Shown here: positions 45,331 to 54,271 of the stretch, piece by piece
Layout of the letters: every line of letters starts with the position of its first letter
Numbering within the stretch: the stretch's first letter is position 1
From: Labrenzia sp. DG1229
GTDB lineage: Bacteria > Pseudomonadota > Alphaproteobacteria > Rhizobiales > Stappiaceae
Direction of reading: 5' to 3'
Length of the DNA stretch: 62,161 nt
Assembly (NCBI RefSeq): GCF_000521215.1
Contig: NZ_AYYG01000075.1
Coordinates: 66,693-128,853 of the forward strand
The notes under the pieces: generated by a model
What the model saw: the letters and a program-made list of their open reading frames with translations, nothing else
Database searches by the model: none
Told to the model about the DNA's origin: nothing
Program-made: the position numbers and the translations under genes

Positions 45331-46104
45331 ATGTCGAATGTATTGCCGTTTCGGGAGGACAGCTTCCAACTGCACAAGCAGTATCCCGCGCTGTATTTCC
45401 CGAAAGACGGATTTGTCTTTGTTGTAGCGTTTGGACGATCCGGGTCAACTTTGACGCAGCACCTTTTGAATTCGCTTCCCGGATATTTCATTCGCGGAGA
45501 AAACTGCAACGCGCTGGTTCACTTGTGCCGATCGATAACAGCCATCCGCGGAGAAGGAAACTTTCAGCAGCGTCAGGAACCGGAGCGGTCCAGGATCGCT
45601 ACTGAACGACCCTATTTCGGCAAGATGGTGGGAACGTCCCTTGACCCCTGGTACGGCATGGAAGACGTCGACGTTGATGACTATGCGATGGGTCTTTTTG
45701 ACACGTTCGTCTCCAGGGTGCTCTGTCCGAAAGGCACTGCACGGGTCCTCGGTTTCAAGGAGATCCGGTATCACAACGATCCCCGGTACTTTCCGAAATT
45801 CCTCGACACGATCCGGACTTATTTTCCGAAGAGCCGGTTTATCTTTCAGAACCGGTCCTTCGAGAACGTCGCCAAATCTTCATTCTGGAAGAACATGGAA
45901 CAGGCCGAAGTCAAGCGAAAGTGGCAAAATTTCGAAAACCTGACAAAGGCTTATGCCGATTCGAACAAGGATGTCTGCTATCGGCTGCGCTACGAGGACT
46001 ATCTGGAAGGCGCACAAAAACTGGAGCCGCTGTTCAATTTCCTGAAGGAGCCCTTCAACGCAGAAGAGATCACCAAGGTTCTCGAGACGAAGCTGAAGCA
46101 CTGA
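45331..46104 (+). CDS. Sulfotransferase-family P-loop protein
   Basis: The 257-residue product has the 5-prime PAPS-binding P-loop VVAFGRSGSTLTQHLL (31-46) and the later helical region RSFENVAKSSFWKN (about 175-188) in the place of the 3-prime phosphate contact. The C-terminal VCYRLRYEDYLEGAQKL is typical of this group. It would transfer sulfate to a sugar or other acceptor, but the acceptor is unknown. ATG 45331 has AGGAG upstream. It follows the AT-rich stretch and has no functional neighbours. Confidence 0.8.
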   Translation: MSNVLPFREDSFQLHKQYPALYFPKDGFVFVVAFGRSGSTLTQHLLNSLPGYFIRGENCNALVHLCRSITAIRGEGNFQQRQEPERSRIATERPYFGKMVGTSLDPWYGMEDVDVDDYAMGLFDTFVSRVLCPKGTARVLGFKEIRYHNDPRYFPKFLDTIRTYFPKSRFIFQNRSFENVAKSSFWKNMEQAEVKRKWQNFENLTKAYADSNKDVCYRLRYEDYLEGAQKLEPLFNFLKEPFNAEEITKVLETKLKH

Positions 46105-46191
46105 AACACGTTCGAGCGAACACCAGTGCGAAAAAAGATCATGATCCGGCCCTGATGCCGGATCACGGTCAAACACAAACTGATCCGGTGG

Positions 46192-46395
46192 TCAGTATTC
46201 GCCGAGCTTTATTTCCGGGGAATATTGTCCTTTGGCTTCCTTTGTGACGGCCTGGCCGCAGATTGTCGCGCCTCTTGTTGCGTCGTAAGCCATGGTAGGC
46301 GGGCCGGAAAGGTCCCAGCCCTTGTTGAGAGCCTGCGTGACCCGGTGACAGAATTCGCTGTCGTCGATACCTGTGATGAACCGGTAGAGCTTCAT
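46192..46395 (-). CDS. DUF1737 small protein
   Basis: The 67-residue product begins MKLYRFITGIDDSEFCHRVT and contains NKGWDLSGPP and ICGQAVTKE, the DUF1737 signature. A longer reading in this frame adds unrelated residues and was rejected. Function is unknown; it is a short cytoplasmic protein found beside many kinds of genes. It starts 58 bases after the CoA-ester lyase gene and may share its transcript. Confidence 0.85.
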   Translation of the reverse strand: MKLYRFITGIDDSEFCHRVTQALNKGWDLSGPPTMAYDATRGATICGQAVTKEAKGQYSPEIKLGEY

Positions 46396-46453
46396 GGTCC
46401 AGAATCCTTTTGATGTATGCGGAGCCGCGTGATCCGAGTTTGGGGCCTGTCGG

Positions 46454-47338
46454 CTAGCCCCGGACGGCGATGGTATCGGCAATCGCGATAACCCGCTTGC
46501 CCATATCGGCATGTAGCCGTTCAACCATCCTGCCGTCCACCTGGATTGCACCCTTGCCGGCATTTTCCGGAAGTTCGAACACCTTGTTGACCTTGCGGGC
46601 CCAGGCGATTTCGTCTTTCGACGGGCTGAACGCCGCGTGACAGGCATCGATCTGTTTTGGGTGGATCAGCGTTTTGCCGTCCATGCCCATTTCGGCTCCT
46701 TGCGCACATTCGACAGCAAAACCTTCGGTGTCCTGAAACGCGTTGTAAACACCGTCCAGGATATCGATACCGCCGGAACGCGCCGCGGCAACGCAAGTCA
46801 TCAGCCAGGGCATCATGGCGGTGCGGCCGGCTGTCAACCGGGCGCGGGTTTCCTTGGCAAGGTCGTTGGTCCCCATGACAAAACAGGAAAGCCGGACTGC
46901 CGGATCCTTGCCGCAGGAACCGATGGCCCCGGCGTTCAGCATTGCCTCCGGTGTTTCCATCATTGCCCAGAGCTTTAGCGTATCAGGGGCATCATGAAGG
47001 GAAAGCATATGCGCCACACGTTGAAGGTCGGCAGGTGAATTGACTTTCGGCACGAGGATCGCGTCCGGAGATGCGGTGACGGCCGCCTGCAGATCCGCTT
47101 CTCCCCATGGCGTATCGAGACCGTTGATGCGAATGACGACCTCCCGCTCGCCATATCCACCCGTCGTGACAGCTTCGACAATCTGGTTTCTGGCAAGTTC
47201 CTTGGCATCGGGTGCCACGGCATCTTCGAGATCCAGCAGCAGACAATCAACTTTGAGTGTCCTTGCCTTTTCAAGGGCTCGCGCATTTGACCCCGGCATG
47301 TAAAGAGCGGATCGGCGCGGTCTGATCGATAGTGTCAT
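46454..47338 (-). CDS. CoA ester lyase (HpcH/CitE family, malyl-CoA lyase-like)
   Basis: Mg-dependent beta-barrel lyase or thioesterase of malyl-, methylmalyl- or citramalyl-CoA. The 294-residue product has RRSALYMPGSNARALEKA (8-25), LLLDLEDAVAPDAKE (about 34-48), the Mg-binding Glu in MMETPEAMLN, and HPKQIDACH near the C-terminus. I chose ATG 47338; the longer open frame is a read-through of the upstream gap. Which CoA ester is used cannot be fixed. Confidence 0.9.
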   Translation of the reverse strand: MTLSIRPRRSALYMPGSNARALEKARTLKVDCLLLDLEDAVAPDAKELARNQIVEAVTTGGYGEREVVIRINGLDTPWGEADLQAAVTASPDAILVPKVNSPADLQRVAHMLSLHDAPDTLKLWAMMETPEAMLNAGAIGSCGKDPAVRLSCFVMGTNDLAKETRARLTAGRTAMMPWLMTCVAAARSGGIDILDGVYNAFQDTEGFAVECAQGAEMGMDGKTLIHPKQIDACHAAFSPSKDEIAWARKVNKVFELPENAGKGAIQVDGRMVERLHADMGKRVIAIADTIAVRG

Positions 47339-47436
47339 TGATGGATCCTGGACTGTTCGCTGGAAACTTGAAAACACCCTAGTGGATCGCACAGTTCCGC
47401 GATATCCGCCGAAGGGGTAAGGTCTGCTCGCCTTTT

Positions 47437-48333
47437 TCATCGTGTATTGGCGCCGCGACCTTTCTTGAAAATCATGTCCTTTGCAGCGACCACGGCACCC
47501 AGCGTGATTGCAAGGCAAGCCACTCCTACGGACATCGTGAGTGCTCCGAAGCCGAACGCGATCAGCAGGAGCGTCGACAACAGGGGAGCGGAGTAGGCGG
47601 CTGCACCAAGCACTTGAATGTCGCCGCGCTTGACGCCGATATCCCAGGTGAAAAAAGCAAGGCCGACCGGAAACAGCGCAAGGGCCAGGACCGAGGCCCA
47701 TTCCAGTGATCCGGCGGGCCAAACGGTCTCTTCAAGCGCGATGTGGCAGCATACGGACAGAATGGCCGTCATCAGACAAAATCCCGCAACCGTCTCTGTC
47801 GGCACTGCCCCGAGCCGCCGCGACAGGACAGAGTAACTTGCCCAGAATAGTGAGGAGGCAACCGCTGCTCCATATCCGATCGCGAATCCCCCCGAGAACT
47901 GAATGCCTTCGCCCCCGCTGATCAGCAGCGCTGCACCGGCAAGACCCAGGATCGTGCCGATTACGTGATGGATACGGAGTTTTTCGCCCGGCAGCAGTGC
48001 TGAAAACAGCACGATCAGAAGCGGCCAGGTGTAGTTGATCAGGTTTGCCTCGACCGGAGGAGCGTTCCGGATCGCCGTGAAGTAGAAAAAATGAAAGCCG
48101 AACAGTCCTATGGTTCCGAAGGCCCAGACTTTGAGCGGTTGGCGAAGACGATCAAGCTTTCCCGACACCGCCAGCCAGATCAGCGCAAGGGTTCCTGAAA
48201 TGCCGAAACAAAGCGCATTCAGCAAAAACGGTGGAACATCGCCTGAACCGGCCCCGAAAACGCCCAGCGTCGCCCACATCAGAACTGCGCTCAGCCCGAT
48301 TGCCGTTGCCTTCACACGTCCGGTTTCCGCCAT
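47437..48333 (-). CDS. EamA/DMT-family transporter
   Basis: The 298-residue product has ten membrane segments in two EamA repeats (about 8-140 and 150-285). It begins MAETGRVKATAIGLSAVLMW and ends with a short basic tail (FKKGRGANTR). The family exports or imports amino acids, nucleotide sugars or other metabolites; here the substrate is unknown. ATG 48333 is preceded by a weak ribosome-binding site; the longer reading adds 25 non-membrane residues. Confidence 0.87.
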   Translation of the reverse strand: MAETGRVKATAIGLSAVLMWATLGVFGAGSGDVPPFLLNALCFGISGTLALIWLAVSGKLDRLRQPLKVWAFGTIGLFGFHFFYFTAIRNAPPVEANLINYTWPLLIVLFSALLPGEKLRIHHVIGTILGLAGAALLISGGEGIQFSGGFAIGYGAAVASSLFWASYSVLSRRLGAVPTETVAGFCLMTAILSVCCHIALEETVWPAGSLEWASVLALALFPVGLAFFTWDIGVKRGDIQVLGAAAYSAPLLSTLLLIAFGFGALTMSVGVACLAITLGAVVAAKDMIFKKGRGANTR

Positions 48334-48500
48334 TACCCATCGTCCAATTCTGTTTTCCAGTTCGCTCTTGGCATGAAATGCCGCATAGCAAAAGACTTGG
48401 GCGCCCAATTCACGGATTTTGATTCAGGTCCTTGATCCCGGCTCCTGTTTCGGGACATGTTGGAGGTCATTATTTTTCATCTGCCATATCCGGGGAATTC

Positions 48501-48962
48501 ATGACAACTGCGGAAATCAGGGTCCTTGGGCCGGAAAATGCCCATCAGCTCGCACCACTCATTGCCGAAAATGCCCAGGCGCTCAAACGCGGAGCGCCGC
48601 GCAGACCCGACGAGTACTACGCTGAACGCATTTTGGGCGACAAGTCCGCCGAGGTTCTGGGAGCGTTTGTCGCCGATGATCTGGTCGGCTTTGGTGTCTA
48701 TTTCGACCTGCCCGAACTGATCACGGGACTGCGAATCGGTCAGTTGGATGACATCTACGTTCACCCCGACCACCGCAACCAGGGAACCGGACGGAAAATC
48801 ATCGAGACGCTTGTCAGCGAAGGCCAGAGGCGCGGCTGGCTGCATCTGCGCTGGATCGTCCCCGGCAAGAACGCTCCGGCTGTCGCGCTTTACGAAAAAA
48901 TTGCCGAACCTGACCATCGCAAGAGCTATGTGATCCCGATCGACAGGGTTGCCGGAGACTGA
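48501..48962 (+). CDS. GNAT-family N-acetyltransferase
   Basis: The 153-residue product has the GNAT acetyl-CoA motif LDDIYVHPDHRNQGTGRKII (about 77-96, motif A) and a C-terminal NAPAVALYEKI segment (motif B). The acceptor is unknown. ATG 48501 has GGGGA upstream. It converges on the DUF2125 gene across a short hairpin. Confidence 0.88.
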   Translation: MTTAEIRVLGPENAHQLAPLIAENAQALKRGAPRRPDEYYAERILGDKSAEVLGAFVADDLVGFGVYFDLPELITGLRIGQLDDIYVHPDHRNQGTGRKIIETLVSEGQRRGWLHLRWIVPGKNAPAVALYEKIAEPDHRKSYVIPIDRVAGD

Positions 48963-48965
48963 ACG

Positions 48966-48980
48966 GCCGAAGAATTCGGC
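48966..48980. terminator. Short hairpin between convergent GNAT and DUF2125 genes
   Basis: GCCGAA-GAA-TTCGGC forms a perfect 6-base stem right after the GNAT stop. It is too short, and lacks a T-run, to be sure of termination. Confidence 0.35.
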
Positions 48981-49027
48981 TCCGCGCCGGCACGGTCAAA
49001 GCCCCGGTGCCACGGACGGACGCTGCG

Positions 49028-50077
49028 TCAGGATCCGGCTGAAAAGATTGGCGGGATCTGACCGAGGGACAGGAAACCGACACGAACGACCCCACGATCG
49101 ATCGCAACCGGCAACGTGATCGAGGGTACGCCGTCGACCTCCTTTTCGGCTGCCTTCAGGCTTTGAACGACGCTCTGGGCAACGGAAAATCCGTTGTCCT
49201 GCGGCGGAAACAGCGGCTTCAGCATTTGAAGCAGTCCATCAGCGTTGCCAATCGTCATGTTCAGCTGACCTGACACGGTCCCGTCTCCATTGACGACCAG
49301 ATCTCCTGACGCTCCCAGCCTGCTCTTGCCGATCACTGTTTCCATCAGGACCAGCTTGACCGGCAGACTGCCGTTGTTGAACTGCACCAGGCCGACTATA
49401 TCGGCACCCGCGAGAAGCGGGACCCCGCCCTCTATCTGCAGGTGGCCACGAAGATCGATCGTTTCGGTGAGGTTCGGTACAGATTTCAGCTGCAATGCGG
49501 CTATGGATACGAATCCGTCGACCGTGCCAGCCAGCTCTGGCGATTCCCTCAAATGAATTTCCGCCTTGTCCGCCGCGAAAACACCTGCTGAAGCCGCGTT
49601 TTCAACCGCAGCTTCCGGCTTCTCCAGAACCGCGTCAAAAGCGCCGAGCGAGGCGCTGGAAAATTTGACACTTGCCCGCGCCGTCTCCCACTTCACTTCG
49701 CCGAGGAGACCACTCAGCGGTTCGGCGACCGACGCCGGTGCCTTGGCTTCCACTATGATGTGCCAGGGATTGTAGATCAACGCGACAGCATTCAGCGCAC
49801 CAAGAGAACCCTCTGCACCGGTCCTGTCCCGGGAGATCAGCTCCTTGCAGTAGACCTCATAGCGGAACGGATACCCGCTGATGGAAAGATCCGCGCAGCT
49901 GACCTGAATACCTTCGTTTGCCATGGCCTTCATCTGCAGGTCGAGCTGTCCAGCCAGCACGGACCGGCCGTAGACCCAGGCACCAGACCAGCCAGCAACG
50001 ACCAGCACGATCACACTCAAGAGAATTATGAACCGGCGCCTGGAGGACTTTGCCGGTTTGGTTTCGTTTTCTGACAC
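49028..50077 (-). CDS. DUF2125 membrane-anchored protein
   Basis: The 349-residue product has a basic N-terminus, one membrane span (about 16-37, FIILLSVIVLVVAGWSGAWV) and a large periplasmic domain of DUF2125 type with CADLSISGYPFRYEVYCKEL (about 61-80), whose two cysteines could pair. The start is a GTG at 50077. The family is typical of Hyphomicrobiales and its function is unknown. It is divergent from chaC. Confidence 0.88.
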   Translation of the reverse strand: MSENETKPAKSSRRRFIILLSVIVLVVAGWSGAWVYGRSVLAGQLDLQMKAMANEGIQVSCADLSISGYPFRYEVYCKELISRDRTGAEGSLGALNAVALIYNPWHIIVEAKAPASVAEPLSGLLGEVKWETARASVKFSSASLGAFDAVLEKPEAAVENAASAGVFAADKAEIHLRESPELAGTVDGFVSIAALQLKSVPNLTETIDLRGHLQIEGGVPLLAGADIVGLVQFNNGSLPVKLVLMETVIGKSRLGASGDLVVNGDGTVSGQLNMTIGNADGLLQMLKPLFPPQDNGFSVAQSVVQSLKAAEKEVDGVPSITLPVAIDRGVVRVGFLSLGQIPPIFSAGS

Positions 50078-50188
50078 GGTTTCAATTCCCTGTTTGGGGC
50101 ATTCCTGTTCGGGCTACCTGCACCACGCATTGAATCATTGACCAGGTATTGCTATCTCCGCTACCGACTAAAGGATAGATAGGGCGAC

Positions 50189-50710
50189 ATGAGCAATTTT
50201 TGGGTATTTGGCTACGGATCCCTGATGTGGAACCCGGGATTTGATCATCTGCGCTCCGAGCAGGCCCTGTTACGCGGTGCCCACAGGGCACTGTGTGTCT
50301 ATTCATGGGTCCACCGCGGCACGCAGGACCGCCCCGGTCTGGTTTTCGGTCTCGACAACGGCGGCGCCTGCCGCGGAATGGCTTACCAGGTCGCCGAGGA
50401 CATCTGGCCCGATACGCTCGACTACCTTCGTGCTCGCGAACAGACCACAATGGTCTACAAGGAACACTGGCACAATATCGAGCTTGAAAGTGGTGAAAAA
50501 GTGCAGGCTCTCGTCTACATGGTGGATCATGGTCATGCGCAATATGCCGGTGCACTCCCAGTGGAGAGACAGCTTGAGATCGTCAACGGTGCTGTCGGCA
50601 AATCAGGCGAAAATCCCGAATACGTGATCAACACCGCCTCCCACCTGGAAGAGATGGGCATTGCCGACAACAACCTTGCCTGGCTCGCAGAGAAATTGAA
50701 GGCCCTTTAG
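50189..50710 (+). CDS. chaC: ChaC-type gamma-glutamylcyclotransferase
   Basis: Cleaves glutathione (or gamma-glutamyl peptides) to 5-oxoproline and Cys-Gly. The 173-residue product has the substrate-binding loop VFGYGSLMWNP (6-16) and the catalytic-Glu region in DYLRAREQTT (Glu near residue 84), both typical of ChaC. No signal peptide. It converges on the acyltransferase gene with 11 bases between stops. Confidence 0.9.
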   Translation: MSNFWVFGYGSLMWNPGFDHLRSEQALLRGAHRALCVYSWVHRGTQDRPGLVFGLDNGGACRGMAYQVAEDIWPDTLDYLRAREQTTMVYKEHWHNIELESGEKVQALVYMVDHGHAQYAGALPVERQLEIVNGAVGKSGENPEYVINTASHLEEMGIADNNLAWLAEKLKAL

Positions 50711-50721
50711 GGGGCGCGCAG

Positions 50722-51510
50722 TCAACGGCTGTTTCCGACAGGTTCTGTGTTCTTGCTCACATCGACTTGCCGCAGCACAGGTGACGGCACGGGAGCCTGC
50801 CGGGCTTCCTCGATCAACGTGTTGCTTGCCGTTTCGACCGTATCCACCAACTGCTCATAAAAGACATCCGGAGCAAGACCCGGCTCGATAGGCGGAAGGA
50901 TCTCGACAATCACCGTGCCCGGATAGACTTTCCAGGACGACCGGGGCCAGTAGAGCCCGGCATTGTGTGCGATCGGCACGACCGGGCACTTCAGGTCCCT
51001 GTAAAGATGGGCAATGCCGTATTTGTATTTCGGCTCTGCTCCTGCGGGCCTGCGGGTCCCTTCGGGAAAAATCATGATCTGGCGTTTTTCAGCAATCGCT
51101 TCCTTGGCCGCCTCCATCATGGCGGCGAGCGCTTCGGAACGTTTTCCCCGGTTGATCGGGATCTGTCTGTATTTCGCCGTGTACCAGCCAAATATCGGGA
51201 TCCAGCGCAATTCCCGTTTCAAGATGAAGGTGGGGCTCGCAAAAAGTGGAATAAGCGCGACGGTTTCCCAGGCAGACTGATGTTTCATGGCGGCAATGTA
51301 TCCGCCTTCCGGCAAATTTTCCCGACCGCGGACTTCAACCTTGATACCTGCGACGACGTGCATTAGCCAAAGCAGGGACCGTGACCAGAACGGCACAATC
51401 GGCCAGCCCCATTTGCGCGGCAGCAGCATGACCGGTGAAAACAGGATCATTTCGACAAAAGTGACCGTGTAGAACAGCACCTGAAAAAGGGTAGAACGCA
51501 AGAGAAGCAT
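50722..51510 (-). CDS. 1-acyl-sn-glycerol-3-phosphate acyltransferase (PlsC family)
   Basis: Adds the second acyl chain to lysophosphatidic acid in the inner membrane. The 262-residue product has an N-terminal membrane segment (about 10-30), the acceptor motif HQSAWE (77-82, HX4E where the classical form is HX4D), and FPEGTR (148-153). I chose ATG 51510; a GTG at 51558 would add 16 residues. It follows the YdcF-like gene closely and may be coupled to it. The HX4E variant may still be active. Confidence 0.87.
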   Translation of the reverse strand: MLLLRSTLFQVLFYTVTFVEMILFSPVMLLPRKWGWPIVPFWSRSLLWLMHVVAGIKVEVRGRENLPEGGYIAAMKHQSAWETVALIPLFASPTFILKRELRWIPIFGWYTAKYRQIPINRGKRSEALAAMMEAAKEAIAEKRQIMIFPEGTRRPAGAEPKYKYGIAHLYRDLKCPVVPIAHNAGLYWPRSSWKVYPGTVIVEILPPIEPGLAPDVFYEQLVDTVETASNTLIEEARQAPVPSPVLRQVDVSKNTEPVGNSR

Positions 51511-51567
51511 GGCACCAGAAAGCTTGAGCGGAGCAAGGTCACCGCTTTGGTCACGCACTGACGAAAT

Positions 51568-52296
51568 TCAGTTCATGCCCTTCACGGTGTTGCGGAGTCT
51601 GGCGAGGATATACTTCACATATTCACGCATGAGAAGCCGGATCGTTGCCGGTTCGCGATACCAGGTATCCAGTTTCAGATCCTTTGAAAAAACCGGATAG
51701 GCAATCAGGTTGACTTCGGGGAGAACATCGGAGAGCTCGGCCTTCGCCCTCGGAAGGTGATAAGCGCTGGTGACAACAAGCAACGAATCAAACCCGTTCT
51801 TCTGGACCCAGCTGGCTGTTTCGGTTGCATTCCCGGCGGTGTTGAGGGCAACCCGGTCAAGATCAACAGTGCTTTTTTCAAGTGGCATGCTTGATGCGGT
51901 CACAGCTGCAAGCTGTTCACGCGTCGTTCCCGGATGAACCCCTGAAATCAGCAGGCGATTGGCATGACCTTCTTCAAGAAGACGAACCGCTTCGTTGACA
52001 CGCGCATGACCTCCCGTCAGTACGACAATCGCATCGGCATTCGCCGATTTCGGTACTTTTGCGGTGGCAATCTGATGAGCAAAAAAGAGAAACTGGCCGA
52101 CTGTTCCCCCCATAAGCGCAACCAGGAACATGAGAAACGCTATCCTCAGTCCGAATCGTTTTCTACGCTTTTTCGAAACGGAATTGCCTTTGATATCTGC
52201 GACGTCGTTTCCGCTCCCCGAAGACACACTTCGCCCTGCTCCGGCGTGAACGCCATCATCTGATGAGGGGTCTATGAGCGTATCAGCGTGCAACAT
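51568..52296 (-). CDS. YdcF/SanA-type DUF218 membrane protein
   Basis: The 242-residue product has a membrane span (about 50-72) and a DUF218 domain (about 85-225) with ADAIVVLTGGHARVNEAVRL and TSAYHLPRAKAEL, which form the metal-binding and nucleotide-like pocket of the family. E. coli relatives SanA and ElyC act in envelope biogenesis. ATG 52296 was chosen to avoid overlap with ftsX. It follows ftsX by 52 bases, so it may be co-expressed with cell-division genes. Confidence 0.85.
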   Translation of the reverse strand: MLHADTLIDPSSDDGVHAGAGRSVSSGSGNDVADIKGNSVSKKRRKRFGLRIAFLMFLVALMGGTVGQFLFFAHQIATAKVPKSANADAIVVLTGGHARVNEAVRLLEEGHANRLLISGVHPGTTREQLAAVTASSMPLEKSTVDLDRVALNTAGNATETASWVQKNGFDSLLVVTSAYHLPRAKAELSDVLPEVNLIAYPVFSKDLKLDTWYREPATIRLLMREYVKYILARLRNTVKGMN

Positions 52297-52348
52297 GAAG
52301 CAACTGTGATCGTTGATTCGGCCAATTTCACGGCATTCTACATTAAAA

Positions 52349-53389
52349 TCAATCAACTTTCGCCAAATGGGCCTTGACGGCAAGACCGGATGTCAATGCG
52401 GTGAGAATTGCGACCAGGAAAACAACGGCGAAGACACCGAAATACCCGGGCAGACTCACGGACACTGATCCGAGGAGCGCCGAAACCTGGTCGGATCCTG
52501 CCTGACCCGAACCCTGGCGGGTCAACATGTCAACAAGTACGAAACATACAATCGCGGCCACACCTCCGGACACACCTCCCTTGAGGCCCAACATGAGAAA
52601 GTGCCGTTGAAACTCCCGTGCGATAAAGCCGTCCTCGGCCCCGACGAAATGAAGCACCGAAACGACGTCCTTGTTGCCAGCCATTGCCGACTGGGTCGCA
52701 AACACGACGCTCAGGACCATCGAACCCATCACCAGGACCATAATGGCAAATCCACCGGCAACAACAGCGCCGGCCATAGCCGAAAGACGGGACGTCCAGA
52801 TCGAATGATCGTCGACGCTGGCGCCGGTCACTTGCCCGGAGACCGAATTGCGCAGCTGAGACAGGTTCAGAAGCTCAGGATCGCTTACGGTAATCTGGAT
52901 CAGTCTTGGAACCGGCAGGCCTTCAAGCTCCAGCCCTTCACCCAGCCAGGGCTCCAGCAGTGCCTTTGTTTCCGAATCAGACAGCGCACGGACCGCGCCT
53001 ATTCCCGGGAACTCCTGGGTGAGCGCCACCGCCTTGTCGATTTCCCGAAGCATGTCGACACCCTCGGTCGGCCGGATCTGTATCGTGATTTCCCGAACAA
53101 GATCGTTCTGCCAGGCATCGGCCGCGTCCCACACGATGGATACGGCACCCACCGTCAGGCAAGCCAGGAAACTCATGATCGCGACAACAAGCGTCAGAGC
53201 CCGTCCCGCCACCGATTGAGGTGGTACAATCGCGGCAGCCGGACGAAGCTTTGCCGCATCGCCCTGCTCGGTTTTCGGGGCCTTGGGGGCCGCTTTCTTC
53301 TTGGGTCGCTTTTTGCGAACCAGCCGGTTCGGCGGTTTCACTTCCACGGCCGCTGCCTGCTCATCATCATTGTTCTCGGTCTGGGCCAT
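52349..53389 (-). CDS. ftsX: Cell division permease-like protein FtsX
   Basis: Membrane partner of FtsE that controls peptidoglycan hydrolases at the septum. The 346-residue product has a basic, Pro/Lys-rich cytoplasmic N-terminus (about 1-60), a first membrane span (about 63-88), a periplasmic extracellular domain (about 90-205) and three further spans (about 210-340). Start MAQTENNDDEQ at 53389. It begins 27 bases after the ftsE stop. Confidence 0.93.
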   Translation of the reverse strand: MAQTENNDDEQAAAVEVKPPNRLVRKKRPKKKAAPKAPKTEQGDAAKLRPAAAIVPPQSVAGRALTLVVAIMSFLACLTVGAVSIVWDAADAWQNDLVREITIQIRPTEGVDMLREIDKAVALTQEFPGIGAVRALSDSETKALLEPWLGEGLELEGLPVPRLIQITVSDPELLNLSQLRNSVSGQVTGASVDDHSIWTSRLSAMAGAVVAGGFAIMVLVMGSMVLSVVFATQSAMAGNKDVVSVLHFVGAEDGFIAREFQRHFLMLGLKGGVSGGVAAIVCFVLVDMLTRQGSGQAGSDQVSALLGSVSVSLPGYFGVFAVVFLVAILTALTSGLAVKAHLAKVD

Positions 53390-53416
53390 TGTGTTGCCTG
53401 GTCGTATGTCTATCGC

Positions 53417-54076
53417 CTAGTCAAAAATCGAAAGGCGTCCGTCGGCCAGCACCAAGCGCCGGGCATCCACCTGTTCCAGCAATGCGATATCGTGGGTCGC
53501 GATCACAACGGAAGTGCCGAGTTTGTTCAATTCTATGAAAAGACGCAACAGACGGCGCGCGAGAGGCGGGTCGACGTTTCCGGTCGGTTCGTCCGCAAGA
53601 AGGACTTCCGGTCTCGTGATCAGCGCCCTGGCGATGGCGGCACGCTGTTTTTCACCACCCGACAAGACGGGCGGCAGGACATGCATCCTGTCACCAAGGC
53701 CTACCCATTTCAGAAGGTCAATCACGTCCGAACGGTATTCCGACTCCTGTTTGCCGACAACGCGAAGCGGCAATGCGACGTTTTCATAGGTCGTCAGATG
53801 ATCAAGCAGACGGAAATCCTGGAACACGACTCCGATCTTGCGGCGCAGTTGCGGCAGTTCCTGCTTGTCGATTACGCTCAGATCGCGATTGAAAACCTTG
53901 ATCAATCCGCGCGTCGGACGAAGCGACATGAACAGGAGCCTGATCAAACTGGTCTTGCCGGCGCCTGACGGCCCGGTGAGAAACTGAAACGACTGCGGTT
54001 CGACCTGAAATGTCAGGTCCCGCAGGATTTCCGGTCCCATACCGTATCTCAATCCGACATTTTCGAAGCGGATCAC
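53417..54076 (-). CDS. ftsE: Cell division ATP-binding protein FtsE
   Basis: ABC ATPase of the FtsEX complex. The 219-residue product has Walker A GPSGAGKTS (37-45), the Q-loop VVFQDFRLLDHLTTYENVAL, signature LSGGEKQRAAIARAL and Walker B VLLADEPTG. The start is a GTG at 54076 with GGAGAC upstream. It is divergent from the zinc-ribbon protein gene. Confidence 0.95.
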   Translation of the reverse strand: MIRFENVGLRYGMGPEILRDLTFQVEPQSFQFLTGPSGAGKTSLIRLLFMSLRPTRGLIKVFNRDLSVIDKQELPQLRRKIGVVFQDFRLLDHLTTYENVALPLRVVGKQESEYRSDVIDLLKWVGLGDRMHVLPPVLSGGEKQRAAIARALITRPEVLLADEPTGNVDPPLARRLLRLFIELNKLGTSVVIATHDIALLEQVDARRLVLADGRLSIFD

Positions 54077-54271
54077 AAATTTGTCTCCTGTTGATGGACC
54101 GACGCTATAGCCAGGCCGTTAACGGTGCATTAATCATATAAAGGTCCATTAGTGACCTGAAAGTCCGCCACTGGATTTGCTGGCATTTGTCCAACATTTC
54201 ATGCCGGATTTCGACCCGGTCGGTCACAAGATAATAGCGCTTGAGCAAGACATGGCGAAAGGTCTTCGCAC

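Noticed and set aside
48720..49100. Further small hairpins around the GNAT and DUF2125 gene ends
   Set aside because: Stems of five bases or fewer in GC-rich DNA occur by chance; only the 6-base perfect one at 48966 was listed.
51510..51558. HX4E acyltransferase motif as a sign of an inactive PlsC
   Set aside because: HX4E forms occur in this acyltransferase family and the remaining motif FPEGTR is intact, so loss of function is not supported.
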